Made by a program: the position numbers and the translations under genes. The notes below the pieces were generated by a model. That model did not search any database and was not told the origin of the DNA. It saw only the letters and a program-made list of their open reading frames with translations. A stretch of 64,000 nt of DNA from UBA1206 sp050953105 (GTDB lineage: Bacteria > Bacillota > Clostridia > Oscillospirales > CAG-382), in assembly GCA_050953105.1 (NCBI GenBank), contig JBMNMA010000001.1:62001-126000 (forward strand), written 5' to 3'. Each line of letters begins with the position of its first letter. Position 1 is the first letter of the stretch. This document shows positions 7,689-17,328 of the stretch, piece after piece.

Positions 7689-8324
7689 TTATTTGAATAC
7701 CGCCACGTCACCGGCAAGCACAAGTCCGGCGACCACCGCAAGCATGACGATAATTATAATAAGAGCGGTTATAAGTCCGAATTTCTTTATTTTTATGTTT
7801 ACAATAAAAGCGGTGCCCAGCAGGAGATAGGCTGAACGCATAACCCATGCCATTACCGACGGATTTACCATTGTCATAAGCAGAGTCAGGGGAGGAAGGA
7901 CAAAGCAAATGGTGGGTATGGGAACACCGGTAAAGGTTTTAAGGTTAAGGTCCTCGGTTTCGGTTATTGCCTGGGTGTTGAAGTAGGCAAGGCGTATCGC
8001 ACCGCAGCAGGCGTAAAAGGCAAGGAGGACAAAGTCATACCATTTGTTAAGCCCGTATATGTAGGCGATAACCGCAGGCGCAATGCCGAAGGATACCATG
8101 TCGCTGACGGTGTCTATCTGGATGCCGAACATAGATGCCTTGCGGTCATCCCGCTTGGCATGGCGAGCCACCCTTCCGTCAAACATATCGCAAAGTCCCG
8201 CAAGGAGAATTGCCATAACAGCCAGCTTATAATGCCCCGCATAGGCAAGGAAAATTCCACCCAGTGCCGAGGTCATACCCATTAGGGTTATGAAGTTGGC
8301 TGTATTATAGTATCCTATGAACAT
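7689..8324 (-). CDS. pssA: CDP-diacylglycerol-serine O-phosphatidyltransferase
   Basis: A membrane enzyme of about 211 residues with the CDP-alcohol phosphatidyltransferase signature spread as DGRVAR...G..IDTVSD (within 54-85) and several hydrophobic helices. It makes phosphatidylserine from CDP-diacylglycerol and serine, the first step to phosphatidylethanolamine. The start is uncertain: ATG at 8324 gives MFIGYYNTANFITL, which matches the usual N-terminus, while ATG at 8336 and TTG at 8348 are also in frame and a GGAAAGG lies just before 8336. It follows rsgA closely, in the place where rpe is found in Bacillus. No psd gene is in the window. Confidence 0.87.
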   Translation of the reverse strand: MFIGYYNTANFITLMGMTSALGGIFLAYAGHYKLAVMAILLAGLCDMFDGRVARHAKRDDRKASMFGIQIDTVSDMVSFGIAPAVIAYIYGLNKWYDFVLLAFYACCGAIRLAYFNTQAITETEDLNLKTFTGVPIPTICFVLPPLTLLMTMVNPSVMAWVMRSAYLLLGTAFIVNIKIKKFGLITALIIIIVMLAVVAGLVLAGDVAVFK

Positions 8325-8362
8325 TGTATAAACCATACCTTTCCGCAACCAAAAATTTAATT

Positions 8363-9265
8363 TCAGTCGGTTTTTGTTTTATAATCGGGTATATTCTTTA
8401 AAATTTCAAAAAGCTTTACATAGCTTTCGTGCCGGCTTTGGGGTATGTCCCCGTTTTTGACTGCCTCAATAACGCCGCAGCCGTCTTCCTTGGTGTGTCC
8501 GCACTTGCGGAAACGGCATTTCAGCATATATTCCGCCATTTCGGGAAAAGAGTCCTTTAACTCTCCGAAGGAAAGGAGATTTTCCTTTTCAAAGTCAAGG
8601 GAGGTAAAGCCGGGGGTGTCGGCGATATATCCGCTGGAGGATGTTTTAAACAGCTCGATATGCCGGGTGGTGTTTTTTCCCCGCATTATTTTTGCACTAA
8701 GTTCCCCAACCTCAGCGTTGTAGCCGGGGAACATGGCATTGAGCAGGCTTGATTTGCCTACCCCGGAAGGGCCTGCAAACACGGCGGTTTTGCCGGATAA
8801 AAACTCTCTAAGCTCATTTATGCCGTAATTCTGGTTTGCGGAGGTGGAAAACACCTTAAAGCCGCATTTTTTATAAATGCTTTGGTATTCTTCCCCGCTT
8901 TGCAAGTCAGCCTTGTTGAAGACAACGGCAACCTCTACCCCCGCCTTAACCCCTATGCAGGTCATTTTGTCAATGTAAAACAGGTCGGGGTCGGGGTTGG
9001 TTGATGCCACAACAATTACAAGGGTGTCGGCGTTTGACACCGCAGGACGGGGAAAGGAGTTTTTCCTCTCCCCTATGTCGGTAATAAAGCCGGTGCCGTC
9101 CCCGTTGTCCTCAAAGGTTACAAAGTCGCCGCAAAGAGGGACCTTTTTTTCAAGGCGGAGCCGGGTGCAGGCCTTGCATACTATTTTATTTTCACCGCTT
9201 TCAACGGTAAAAAAGCCCTTGTTGCTGACTACTATTCTGCCGTTTGCTTTTGCTTTTCCGTCCAT
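8363..9265 (-). CDS. rsgA: Ribosome small-subunit-dependent GTPase A
   Basis: A circularly permuted GTPase of 300 residues. An OB-fold N-terminus is followed by the G4 motif NKAD (117-120) before the P-loop GPSGVGKS (165-172), then DTPGF (216-220), and a C-terminal zinc site (C250, C255, H257, C263). The G4-G1-G3 order is diagnostic of RsgA/YloQ. The protein checks and releases late 30S assembly factors. Its ATG overlaps the prkC stop codon by one base (TAATG), so it is translationally coupled to the kinase gene, as in other Firmicutes. It is normal in length and motifs. Confidence 0.96.
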   Translation of the reverse strand: MDGKAKANGRIVVSNKGFFTVESGENKIVCKACTRLRLEKKVPLCGDFVTFEDNGDGTGFITDIGERKNSFPRPAVSNADTLVIVVASTNPDPDLFYIDKMTCIGVKAGVEVAVVFNKADLQSGEEYQSIYKKCGFKVFSTSANQNYGINELREFLSGKTAVFAGPSGVGKSSLLNAMFPGYNAEVGELSAKIMRGKNTTRHIELFKTSSSGYIADTPGFTSLDFEKENLLSFGELKDSFPEMAEYMLKCRFRKCGHTKEDGCGVIEAVKNGDIPQSRHESYVKLFEILKNIPDYKTKTD

Positions 9266-12096
9266 TATTCGCTAAGCACAATGTCAATAGGTGTGTTATA
9301 TGCTACCTCTGTGCCCGATGTGGGTGTCTGGCTTATAACCGAACCTGAGGGGGCGGATGATTTTTCATAAGACACATCCCCCAGTTCAAGTCCCAGTTCG
9401 AGAAGGATATCAACCACCCCGTCAAGCTGTTTGCCCGACAGGTCGGGAACGGTAACGGTGGTTTTTCTTATACATACGGTTATGGTAATCTTTGTGCCGG
9501 GGGCTTTATTTAACGTGCCGGCTTCTATCGACTGCCTTAATACCACACCGTCGGTGGAATTGGCGTATTCGTAAACCACTTCAACCCTGTACCATGCGTC
9601 GTTAAGCGCCTTTATGGCACCTGCTTCGGTCATTCCGATGGTCGAGGGGACTTCATAGGCGCTTCTTGAGCTGCCGTAAAGGGTAATGCCAATCATGGTG
9701 CCGGGAGCAACGTAGGTGCCCACCGCCACCGTCTGGGTTAATACGGTGTATTCCACGGTTCCCTCGGGAGCGTCGGTGGAAAACTGGACTGCGCCGAGAT
9801 TTAATTTATTATCGCTTAAATACTTTAATACTTCGGGGAAGGTGCGGCCTTTCAGGTCTTTTATCTGCACCGAATCAGCCGAAACGGCAACAGTTATGGT
9901 AACGTTTGTTCCTATGGGGTAACCCGAATTGCCTGCGGTTAACGACTGCTTTAACACCGTGTCAGCCGGCTTGTCGGAAGGCTGACCCACTATTGTAACC
10001 GAATATCCTGCGTTTTCAAGCATCTGGGCGGCGGTGGTGGCGTCTTTGCCCAACACGTCGGGTACGGGGGATGCCAAATCAGTCCCTTCGCCGCTTATCA
10101 CAAGGTTTATAACCGTACCTGCGGGGGAGGGGGTTCCCGCTTTAACCGACTGGTTGATTACCGTACCGTCGGGGTATTCGGATTTGGCATGGGTAACCCT
10201 TCCCAGCACAAAGCCGGTGTTCTTTATCTTTGAAGAGGCTGCCTCGAGGGTTAAGCCGAAATAGTTTTCAACGGTTTTATAGGGGGTGTAGCGGGACACC
10301 GTCAGGGTAACCATTGTCCAGGGAGCAAGTCCGGTGGTGTAGGCCGGAATGTCCTGGGAAAGCACCGTTCCGTCGGGTTTATCGCTGTTTTCGTATACAA
10401 CCGTAACAAGATAATAGGATTTCTCAAGCTTATCCTTGGCTGTGTCGATTTTATCACCAACCACGTTGGGCATGGTTTTGGCGGAGGTTATATCCGTCCC
10501 CTTGCAGACATACAGCGTAACCTGGGAACCGGGAAGGATATAGGCGCCGATTTCGGGCTTGGTGCCGACAATTTGCTTTTCGTTGGCAAACTCGTCGGTT
10601 ACATATTCGGTTATAGCATAAAGGTTGTATTGCTTTAATATCTTTTCGGCCTCGGTAACCGTCATATACTTAACGTCGGGGACGGTGAGGTTGTCGGGGT
10701 ATTTGTTTACCGAAATTTTTATGCGGCATTTGCCGTCGGAGGTGCGGATGTTGCCCGTTGCCGGTTCCTGGTCAACGATTACGTTAAAGCCTACGCCCTG
10801 ACGGTACACCTCTATAAGTTCGATTATATAACCCTGGTCCTCCAGCTCACGCCTGAGGTCGGTGGAATACTGAAGGTCGGTTAAGTCTCTAACAAAGAAG
10901 TCGTTGGGTTTTTCGCCGGCAAAGAGGGTTGGTATCCATTTAACTGCAAGGTATCCTGCAACGGCGAAAACCACTATCATAAAGGCTATGAACACCCCGG
11001 TGATTACCGGGAAAATGGAATGGCTGGGCCTTTCCTTGCGACGCTGTTTACGCCTTTTCTTCCGTTCTGCCTTTAACTGCTTTTTGTCCACCTTAGGCTT
11101 TTCTTCCTTGGCCGGTTCGCCTACGTTTACCACGTAGTCGCCAATGCTGTCGGTGGCTATCATGTTTATATTAACCCTGTCAGAGGATAATTCCCTTACC
11201 TCCGCTTCTTCCTCGGTATTTGGCCTTTCCTCCTCGTTTTCGTCAACGAACACCACTTCGGGATGCTTTAAGACGTAGTCGAGGGCTTTAAGCATGGAAT
11301 GGGCGTCTTTAAACCGCTTTTCCGGCTGCTTGGACATTGCCTTTAAAATTATCTGTGAAACCCCGGTGGGTATTTCGGGGTTTATTTCGCAGGGGTTTTT
11401 GGGGATGTCGTTTATCTGCATCATGGCGATGGTTACGGGGGAATCGGCGGTGAAGGGTAGTTCGCCGGTAACCATTTCATAAAGCATTACACCCACCGAG
11501 TAAAGGTCGGATGCGTAGGTGGTTTCCTTGCCGCTTGCCTGCTCGGGGGAAATATAGTAAACGGTGCCTATGGCTTTGTCGGTGAGGGTTATATCCGCCA
11601 TGTCGGGGATTTTGGCAATACCGAAGTCGGTTACCTTAACCTCGCCGCTTTTAAGCAGAATTATATTCTGGGGCTTTATGTCTCGGTGGATAACGTTCTT
11701 GCCGTGGGCATGTTCAAGGGCATGGATAATCTGAAGTGTATAAACGCAGGCTTCCTTCCACGGGAGAACCTTTTTATTGTCCATGTATTCCCGCAGGGTT
11801 ATGCCGTCAAGATATTCCATTACGATATACTTGATGTCGGGATAAATTGCCACGTCATAAACGTTTACAATATTCTTGTTGGAAAGCATGGCAACGGCCT
11901 TGGATTCGTTTACAAACCGCTTTTCGGCCTGTTCGTCGCCGTTATATCTTTCGTTAAGAATTTTTATAGCCACGGTGCGGTTCATAACAAGGTCCTCGGC
12001 CTTAAGCACAAAGGCCATGCCGCCCATGCCCACAAGCTCGAGTATTTTGTATCTGCCGTCGAGGATTTTCCCGATAAATGCCTGGTATTTATCCAT
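9265..12096 (-). CDS. prkC: PASTA-domain membrane Ser/Thr protein kinase (PrkC/Stk1)
   Basis: At 943 residues this is much longer than typical PrkC (about 580-700). The cytoplasmic kinase domain (about 16-275) has GMGGMA (23-28), Lys45, HRDIKPQN (137-144) and DFG (157-159). A Lys/Arg-rich stretch precedes one transmembrane helix (about 360-385). The extracellular part holds roughly eight PASTA-type repeats, the typical copies starting with VPDV, MPNV or VPDL; usual numbers are three to five. PASTA repeats sense muropeptides or lipid II, and the kinase controls cell-wall growth, dormancy and germination. The gene overlaps prpC by 8 nt. The likely substrate IreB is encoded at 31587-31841. Confidence 0.95.
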   Translation of the reverse strand: MDKYQAFIGKILDGRYKILELVGMGGMAFVLKAEDLVMNRTVAIKILNERYNGDEQAEKRFVNESKAVAMLSNKNIVNVYDVAIYPDIKYIVMEYLDGITLREYMDNKKVLPWKEACVYTLQIIHALEHAHGKNVIHRDIKPQNIILLKSGEVKVTDFGIAKIPDMADITLTDKAIGTVYYISPEQASGKETTYASDLYSVGVMLYEMVTGELPFTADSPVTIAMMQINDIPKNPCEINPEIPTGVSQIILKAMSKQPEKRFKDAHSMLKALDYVLKHPEVVFVDENEEERPNTEEEAEVRELSSDRVNINMIATDSIGDYVVNVGEPAKEEKPKVDKKQLKAERKKRRKQRRKERPSHSIFPVITGVFIAFMIVVFAVAGYLAVKWIPTLFAGEKPNDFFVRDLTDLQYSTDLRRELEDQGYIIELIEVYRQGVGFNVIVDQEPATGNIRTSDGKCRIKISVNKYPDNLTVPDVKYMTVTEAEKILKQYNLYAITEYVTDEFANEKQIVGTKPEIGAYILPGSQVTLYVCKGTDITSAKTMPNVVGDKIDTAKDKLEKSYYLVTVVYENSDKPDGTVLSQDIPAYTTGLAPWTMVTLTVSRYTPYKTVENYFGLTLEAASSKIKNTGFVLGRVTHAKSEYPDGTVINQSVKAGTPSPAGTVINLVISGEGTDLASPVPDVLGKDATTAAQMLENAGYSVTIVGQPSDKPADTVLKQSLTAGNSGYPIGTNVTITVAVSADSVQIKDLKGRTFPEVLKYLSDNKLNLGAVQFSTDAPEGTVEYTVLTQTVAVGTYVAPGTMIGITLYGSSRSAYEVPSTIGMTEAGAIKALNDAWYRVEVVYEYANSTDGVVLRQSIEAGTLNKAPGTKITITVCIRKTTVTVPDLSGKQLDGVVDILLELGLELGDVSYEKSSAPSGSVISQTPTSGTEVAYNTPIDIVLSE

Positions 12097-12847
12097 TGCT
12101 TACTTTCTCATCCTTCCTTTGAAAAATGACCGCTGTAATATTGTCATAGCCGCCTCTTTCGTTGGCAAGATTGATTAACCTTTCTACTTTTGTTTCCAAG
12201 TTTAAGTCACCCGTGAGGATTTGGGAAAGCTCCTCAAAGGAAACCATATTCACAAGTCCGTCGGTGCAAAGAAGCAGGTTGTCATAGTCGGACAGGGTGA
12301 AAATATCGTATTCGGCGTGTTCGTTTACGCCTATTACTTTTAAAATTATGTTCTTTTGGGGGTGGTGTTCTGCCTGGGCGGGGGTTATTATACCGGTATC
12401 CACCAGATACTGGACAAAGGAGTGGTCCTTTGTTATTTGGCGTAAATTTCCGTCCTTTGAGGCGTAAAGCCTTGAGTCGCCGGTGTTTACCACAACCGTT
12501 TTGCCGGCGGCATGGAGGAAAGCCACAAGGGTGGTTCCCATTCCCTCAAGGGCTTCGCTGGTTCCCGCTTTTTCATACACCGCCGTGTTGGCGGCGGTTA
12601 GGGCGGTAGCCAAAATCCGCTCAAGGTCGCCGGTGGTAACAAGGTCGGGGTTAAAACCCGCCATGGAGGAGCGGAGGTTTTTCATAAAGGCAACCGCCGC
12701 CGTACGGCTTGCCGTCAAGCCGCCTTTGGCGCCCCCCATTCCGTCGCATACCACTGCGGCGGTGTAGCGTTTTGAGGAATGGATGCGGAAAAAGTCCTGG
12801 TTGGACCTTCGCTTCAATCCCCTGTCTGTCAGGCCATAACATTTCAT
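12089..12847 (-). CDS. prpC: PP2C-family Ser/Thr protein phosphatase (PrpC/Stp)
   Basis: The 252-residue protein has the PP2C metal-site motifs: an Asp in the early RSNQD element, VCDGMGGAKGG, TGDSRLY, LCTDGL and a late GGYDNIT. These give the two-metal phosphoesterase centre. It removes phosphate from PrkC and its targets. The gene is immediately upstream of prkC with an 8-nt overlap, the standard kinase-phosphatase pairing. The start ATG at 12847 follows a GGGGGGAAAGA stretch. No membrane segment is seen. Confidence 0.95.
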   Translation of the reverse strand: MKCYGLTDRGLKRRSNQDFFRIHSSKRYTAAVVCDGMGGAKGGLTASRTAAVAFMKNLRSSMAGFNPDLVTTGDLERILATALTAANTAVYEKAGTSEALEGMGTTLVAFLHAAGKTVVVNTGDSRLYASKDGNLRQITKDHSFVQYLVDTGIITPAQAEHHPQKNIILKVIGVNEHAEYDIFTLSDYDNLLLCTDGLVNMVSFEELSQILTGDLNLETKVERLINLANERGGYDNITAVIFQRKDEKVSNG

Positions 12848-12889
12848 GATGTCTTTCCCCCCACAGCTTATACACCGAAAGCAAAATGT

Positions 12890-13918
12890 CTAATTGCTGC
12901 CCACCATATTCTGGGCACGCAGCTGGCCGCAGGCGGCGGAAATGTCGCTTCCTAGGCTTCTTCGCACCGTTGCGGTTATTTTATAACTTTCAAGTATATT
13001 TTTAAAGGTTTCTATTTGACTTTTTTCGCTTGTTTTGTAAATTTTCCGTTGAGTCGGATTTAACGGTATTAAATTTATGTGGCTTAGACTTCCCTTCAAC
13101 CGGCTTCCAAGCTCATGGGCGTGTTCGGGCTTGTCGTTTACCCCCGAAATTAAGGCATATTCATAGGATATCCGACGTTTGGTTTTTTCGGCGTAGGCAA
13201 TACATGTTTTTATAAGTTCGTCAAAGTCGTATTTTTTTGCCACCGGCATTATCTGCTTTCTGATTTCCCCGTTTGGAGCATGCAGGGACACCGAAAGGGT
13301 TATGGGAAGTCCCTCCCCCGACAGGCGGTTGATTTGCTCGATAAGACCGCAGGTGGACAGGGATATATGGCGGTAGCCGATATTTAATCCCTTTTTATCG
13401 TTTACAAGGTGTAAAAACTTTATAACGTTGTCGTAATTGTCAAGGGGTTCCCCCATTCCCATAAGGACTATGTTTGAAACCCGCTCATTGGTGTCCTTTT
13501 GCATTTCGGTTATCTGGGAAAGCATTTCGGAAGGGGTTAGGTTGCGTTTTAGTCCCCCCAATGTGGATGCGCAAAATGTGCAGCCCATACGGCAGCCGGC
13601 CTGGGTTGAAATGCACACCGAATTGCCGTGTTTGTATTTCATAAAAACCGACTCAATGGTTTCACCGTCGTAAAGAGAAAACAGATATTTTCTTGTTCCG
13701 TCTGATGAAATTTGAACCTTTACCATTTTGCAGCCGGCAATATAGCAGTCGGCCTTTATTTTTTCAAGGAATGCCTTGGGGAGGTTGGATATTTCGTCAA
13801 AGGAGCCAATCCCCTTCCTCAGCCATTCATACAGCTGAACCCCCCGGTAGGAAGGCTGTCCGCAGGAGGCGGCATATTCAACGCATTCCCCTTCGGTATA
13901 GGACATTATATCAATCAT
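12890..13918 (-). CDS. rlmN: 23S rRNA (adenine2503-C2)-methyltransferase
   Basis: A radical SAM protein of 342 residues with the cluster motif C109-x3-C113-x2-C116 (GCRMGCTFC) and the late Cys in SDISAACGQL. That Cys, paired with an earlier conserved Cys, forms the methyl-Cys intermediate of RlmN. The enzyme methylates A2503 of 23S rRNA and A37 of some tRNAs. It overlaps rsmB by 4 nt. I prefer RlmN to Cfr because of the length, the single copy and the housekeeping context. Confidence 0.95.
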   Translation of the reverse strand: MIDIMSYTEGECVEYAASCGQPSYRGVQLYEWLRKGIGSFDEISNLPKAFLEKIKADCYIAGCKMVKVQISSDGTRKYLFSLYDGETIESVFMKYKHGNSVCISTQAGCRMGCTFCASTLGGLKRNLTPSEMLSQITEMQKDTNERVSNIVLMGMGEPLDNYDNVIKFLHLVNDKKGLNIGYRHISLSTCGLIEQINRLSGEGLPITLSVSLHAPNGEIRKQIMPVAKKYDFDELIKTCIAYAEKTKRRISYEYALISGVNDKPEHAHELGSRLKGSLSHINLIPLNPTQRKIYKTSEKSQIETFKNILESYKITATVRRSLGSDISAACGQLRAQNMVGSN

Positions 13919-15174
13919 ACATTCCTCTTTACAAGCCTTGCGGCGAAAAATCCCTCGAAACAGCCGTTGTTTGTAGTCCAGAGCTTTTGCTCCTCAAGGG
14001 TGAAATACGAATGGTTTTTTAAAAATGTTTCAATCTGGTTTTGATTTTCTTCCCTGTTTATGGTGCAGGTGGAGTAAACAAGTGCTCCCCCCGGTTTGAC
14101 ATACTCTGATGATGCGTTTAAAATTTCAGCCTGAATTTTGTAAAGGTCTGATAAATCCGATACGTCCTTATAGCGTATCTCCGGCTTTGACGCCATAACA
14201 CCAAGCGACGAGCAGGGGACGTCGCAGATAACAACATCTGCGGTTTCAATAAGATCAGGTAATGTATTTTGGGAATTATGGGTTTGAGTTTCTATGATAT
14301 TTATGCCTAACTTTTCGGCCAATTTTGCTATTAGGGGCAGCTTGTTTGAATGGATGTCAAGGGAAACAATCTTTCCCTTGTTTTCCATGTCTATTGCGGC
14401 GCCAAGGGTTTTTCCCCCTGGGCAGGCGCAGACGTCTATAACAGTCATGCCCGGCTTTGCCTTTAGCATTTTCACCGCCTGCTGGGAGGGTGTCCCCTGG
14501 ATGTAAAATAAGCCTGTTTCGGTAAGCTCCACCGCTTTGCCCTGTCCTTCGGTTACAAACAGAAAGCCTTCTGTGGAAATGCCGTATTTGATGCCGTTTT
14601 GGTCGAAAAGCTTTTTTATAAAATCAATATCGGTCTTAAGGGTGTTTACCCTTATCCCCATGGGTGGCTTTGTGAATGACGAAGTGAAAATTTCCCCGGC
14701 TTCCTTGCCGTATTGACCGTATATTAGGTCAATTACGCTTTTATCCATGGAATATTTTACACTTTCGTCCGCGGTTTTAAGCGATTCCTCAATTTTTGCC
14801 CGTTCCCTGGCGATATTTCTTAACACCCCGTTGATAAACCCTGCCCGCCCCTGGCCTGCAAGGGATTTTGCCGCTTTTACGGTTTCGTCGCAGGCGGCGC
14901 TGTCGGGAATTTTGTCCATGTATAATAACTGGGAAATACCCGTATAAAGGAGGCATCTTGACAAAATGTCGGGCTTTGACTTTACAAAAAGGTTAATTAT
15001 AAAGTCAAGGGTGTTTTTACGCTCAAGGGAGGTTTTGACAATGGCCTGATACAAGGCATTATCGGAAGAATTAAGTCCGCTTTGGGATAAAATGTTTGAT
15101 AGTTCTATATTTGAATAGGCGTTGTCTTTTACAATACGGACAAGGGTTTTTGCGGCCAAGGCACGAGGTGTCAT
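13915..15174 (-). CDS. rsmB: 16S rRNA (cytosine967-C5)-methyltransferase
   Basis: At 419 residues it has an N-terminal NusB-like RNA-binding domain (about 1-130) and a Rossmann methyltransferase domain. The SAM motif is CACPGGKT, motif IV is CDVPCSS, and motif VI is STCTINREEN with the catalytic Cys. This two-domain layout is specific to RsmB/Sun. It lies in the conserved fmt-rsmB-rlmN order, with a one-base overlap with the zinc protease gene upstream and a 4-nt overlap with rlmN downstream. Confidence 0.94.
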   Translation of the reverse strand: MTPRALAAKTLVRIVKDNAYSNIELSNILSQSGLNSSDNALYQAIVKTSLERKNTLDFIINLFVKSKPDILSRCLLYTGISQLLYMDKIPDSAACDETVKAAKSLAGQGRAGFINGVLRNIARERAKIEESLKTADESVKYSMDKSVIDLIYGQYGKEAGEIFTSSFTKPPMGIRVNTLKTDIDFIKKLFDQNGIKYGISTEGFLFVTEGQGKAVELTETGLFYIQGTPSQQAVKMLKAKPGMTVIDVCACPGGKTLGAAIDMENKGKIVSLDIHSNKLPLIAKLAEKLGINIIETQTHNSQNTLPDLIETADVVICDVPCSSLGVMASKPEIRYKDVSDLSDLYKIQAEILNASSEYVKPGGALVYSTCTINREENQNQIETFLKNHSYFTLEEQKLWTTNNGCFEGFFAARLVKRNV

Positions 15175-15884
15175 TATCTTCTCCTGCCGCTGACATTGTT
15201 TATAATAACTATAAAGCGAAGCAGCGTCAATACCGTTGCAAACAGGGCGGCCACATAGGTCAAGGCGGCAGCCGACAACACTTTACGGGCGCCTTTCTGC
15301 TCCTCGGCTGTCAGCATACCCGTATCTTTTATTGCTGCCATTGCCCTTGAGGAGGCATTGAACTCGGTAGGCAGGGTTATAACCTGAAAAAGGGCGATAA
15401 CCGCATAGCCGATAAGTCCCACATAGGCTATGGAAACGGCATAGTAGTAGCCTATTGCCGCAAGAATTATTCCGACGGGAATTAATATCATGGCGATGGT
15501 TGAGCCGATTTTGGTGGCAGGAACAATTGCCATTCTAATTTTAGCAGGCTTATAATCGGTTGCATGCTGAACCGCATGGCCCGCCTCATGGCAGGCAACT
15601 CCTATTGCGGCGGTAGATGTTGAGTTGTAGACGGCGGCTGACAGTCTTATAACATCAGTCTTGGGATCATAGTGGTCGGTAAGCTCACCGGGTATCTGCT
15701 CAATGCGGACATGCCCGAGTCCGTTGGCGTCAAGGACACGCCTTGCCGCTTCGGCGCCGGTTATGCCTTTGAAATTTTTAACCTTTGAATACTTTTTATA
15801 GGTGGTCTGAACCTTTATTTGTGCAAACAATGCCACAAGCATTGCCGGTATGACGAAATAAACATAAGTCCAGTCGAAATACAT
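15174..15884 (-). CDS. Membrane zinc metallopeptidase (YugP family)
   Basis: This 236-residue membrane protein has an N-terminal hydrophobic segment (about 6-25), an HEAGH zinc site at 99-103 (ACHEAGHAVQ), and two or three further hydrophobic stretches between about 125 and 230. It matches the YugP (DUF1751/peptidase M48-like) family. The physiological substrate of these proteins is not established. It sits between fmt and rsmB, as in many Clostridia, and is co-translated with rsmB (1-nt overlap). Confidence 0.9.
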   Translation of the reverse strand: MYFDWTYVYFVIPAMLVALFAQIKVQTTYKKYSKVKNFKGITGAEAARRVLDANGLGHVRIEQIPGELTDHYDPKTDVIRLSAAVYNSTSTAAIGVACHEAGHAVQHATDYKPAKIRMAIVPATKIGSTIAMILIPVGIILAAIGYYYAVSIAYVGLIGYAVIALFQVITLPTEFNASSRAMAAIKDTGMLTAEEQKGARKVLSAAALTYVAALFATVLTLLRFIVIINNVSGRRR

Positions 15885-15911
15885 TTAAAACATTCCTTTC
15901 GAAAAACCTTG

Positions 15912-16823
15912 TCAGACAAGCTTGTTCCCCGCAAGAAATGCGGCGGCTGTCATTTTATTTTTCCCTTCTGGCTGAAGGTCGGTGATTATAACACTCTTGT
16001 CATTGCAGGCAATTTCTATGCCGGTTTTGTCGGCCTTTATAATATCCCCCGGCTGCTTTCCGCAGTTACTTTCACCAAGCAGTGCCTTGTAAATTTTACA
16101 CCTTTTCCCCCCGAGGGTGGTGTAGGCGCAGGGGGTTGGGGACAGGCCCCTGATTTTATTGTATATATTTTCCGCTGTGTCGTTAAAGTCAAGGACGGTT
16201 TCTTCTTTTTCTATTTTAGGCGCATATGTGGCCTTGGAGTGGTCCTGCTTTCGCCTGACAACCTCCCCTGCCTTTGCCTTTTCAAGATATTCCGTAAGTG
16301 CGGCTCTGCCAAGGGATGTTATGGCGTTGTAGTAGCTGCCGAAGTCCATGTCACGGGGGATTTCCATTTCCTTTGTCAGGGCGATATCTCCGGTGTCCAT
16401 GCCCTCGTCCATATACATTATGGTTACTCCCCCCACCTTGTCCCCGTTCATTATTGCACGGTAGATGGGTGATGCCCCCCGGTAGGCGGGAAGCAGGGAT
16501 GCATGAACGTTGACGCACCCCATTGGGGGGATGGAAAGCACCTGGGCGGGAAAAATCTTACCGTAGGCGCAGGTTATGAAAATGTCGGCGTTATATTCCT
16601 TTAATTTATCCCAAACCTCCGGCTTTCGCAGGCTGTCGGGCTGATAAACTTCAACCCCCCGTTCAAGGGCAAGCCTTTTTACCGGGGATATATCAACCTT
16701 GTATCCCCTGCCCTGGGGTTTGTCGGTTCCGGTTACCGCCGCAACCACGTTATAACCCTTGTCAAGCAGTTCCTCAAGGCAGCCGTATGCGATTTCGGGG
16801 GTTCCGAAAAAAACAATCCTCAT
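15912..16823 (-). CDS. fmt: Methionyl-tRNA formyltransferase
   Basis: At 303 residues this is normal length. It begins MRIVFFGTPEIAY and has the formyl-transfer site HASLLPAYRGASP with the catalytic Asn-His-Asp set (N in CVNVHASLLP, D in DTGDI) plus the C-terminal tRNA-binding domain. It formylates initiator Met-tRNA using 10-formyl-tetrahydrofolate. It is directly downstream of def, which removes the formyl group from nascent proteins. Confidence 0.96.
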   Translation of the reverse strand: MRIVFFGTPEIAYGCLEELLDKGYNVVAAVTGTDKPQGRGYKVDISPVKRLALERGVEVYQPDSLRKPEVWDKLKEYNADIFITCAYGKIFPAQVLSIPPMGCVNVHASLLPAYRGASPIYRAIMNGDKVGGVTIMYMDEGMDTGDIALTKEMEIPRDMDFGSYYNAITSLGRAALTEYLEKAKAGEVVRRKQDHSKATYAPKIEKEETVLDFNDTAENIYNKIRGLSPTPCAYTTLGGKRCKIYKALLGESNCGKQPGDIIKADKTGIEIACNDKSVIITDLQPEGKNKMTAAAFLAGNKLV

Positions 16824-16835
16824 TATGGTCTTCCT

Positions 16836-17315
16836 TTATACGCTTTCAAGTTCTTCGGGACTTAGCATCCGTATTACCTTATCGGTGTAAAGGACGCCGT
16901 TTAGGTGGTCGATTTCATGGCAAAAACAGCGGGCGATAAGACCGGTGCCGGTGTGGTTAACCCACTCCCCTTTGCGGTTTTGGGCCTTTACCGTTACGGT
17001 TAAGGGGCGTTTGACAAGTCCCCATTTTCCCGGAATGGAAAGGCAGGCCTCGATGTCCTCGATTTCCCCTTCGGTGGATACTATTTCCGGGTTTATAAGT
17101 TCAAGTATCTTTCCCCCGTCGTCAACCACCACAACCCGCTTTAGCACACCAACCTGCGGGGCGGCAAGCCCCACTCCGCCGGATGCCTTTAGGGTTTCGG
17201 TCATGTCGTCAAGCAAGGTCAGTATGCGGGGGGTTATTTCGTCAACATATCTGCTTTTTTTTCGCAGCGCCTTTGACACGTCCTTTTCTTCTTCTATTAT
17301 GTTTAAAAGGGCCAT
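16836..17315 (-). CDS. def: Peptide deformylase
   Basis: The 159-residue enzyme has the three deformylase motifs: GVGLAAPQVG (47-56), EACLSIPG with Cys91, and HEIDH (133-137). Cys91, His133 and His137 bind the metal and Glu134 is the catalytic residue. Motif 2 has Ala in place of the usual Gly (EACLS rather than EGCLS), a tolerated variant. The gene lies between priA and fmt, the standard order. The ATG at 17315 follows AGGAGG. Confidence 0.95.
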   Translation of the reverse strand: MALLNIIEEEKDVSKALRKKSRYVDEITPRILTLLDDMTETLKASGGVGLAAPQVGVLKRVVVVDDGGKILELINPEIVSTEGEIEDIEACLSIPGKWGLVKRPLTVTVKAQNRKGEWVNHTGTGLIARCFCHEIDHLNGVLYTDKVIRMLSPEELESV

Positions 17316-17328
17316 TGTTTTCCTCCTG

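Noticed and set aside
15819..16472. 217-codon plus-strand frame opposite fmt
   Set aside because: Opposite a gene with all family motifs; translation is Cys/Phe/Gly-rich and shows no domain.
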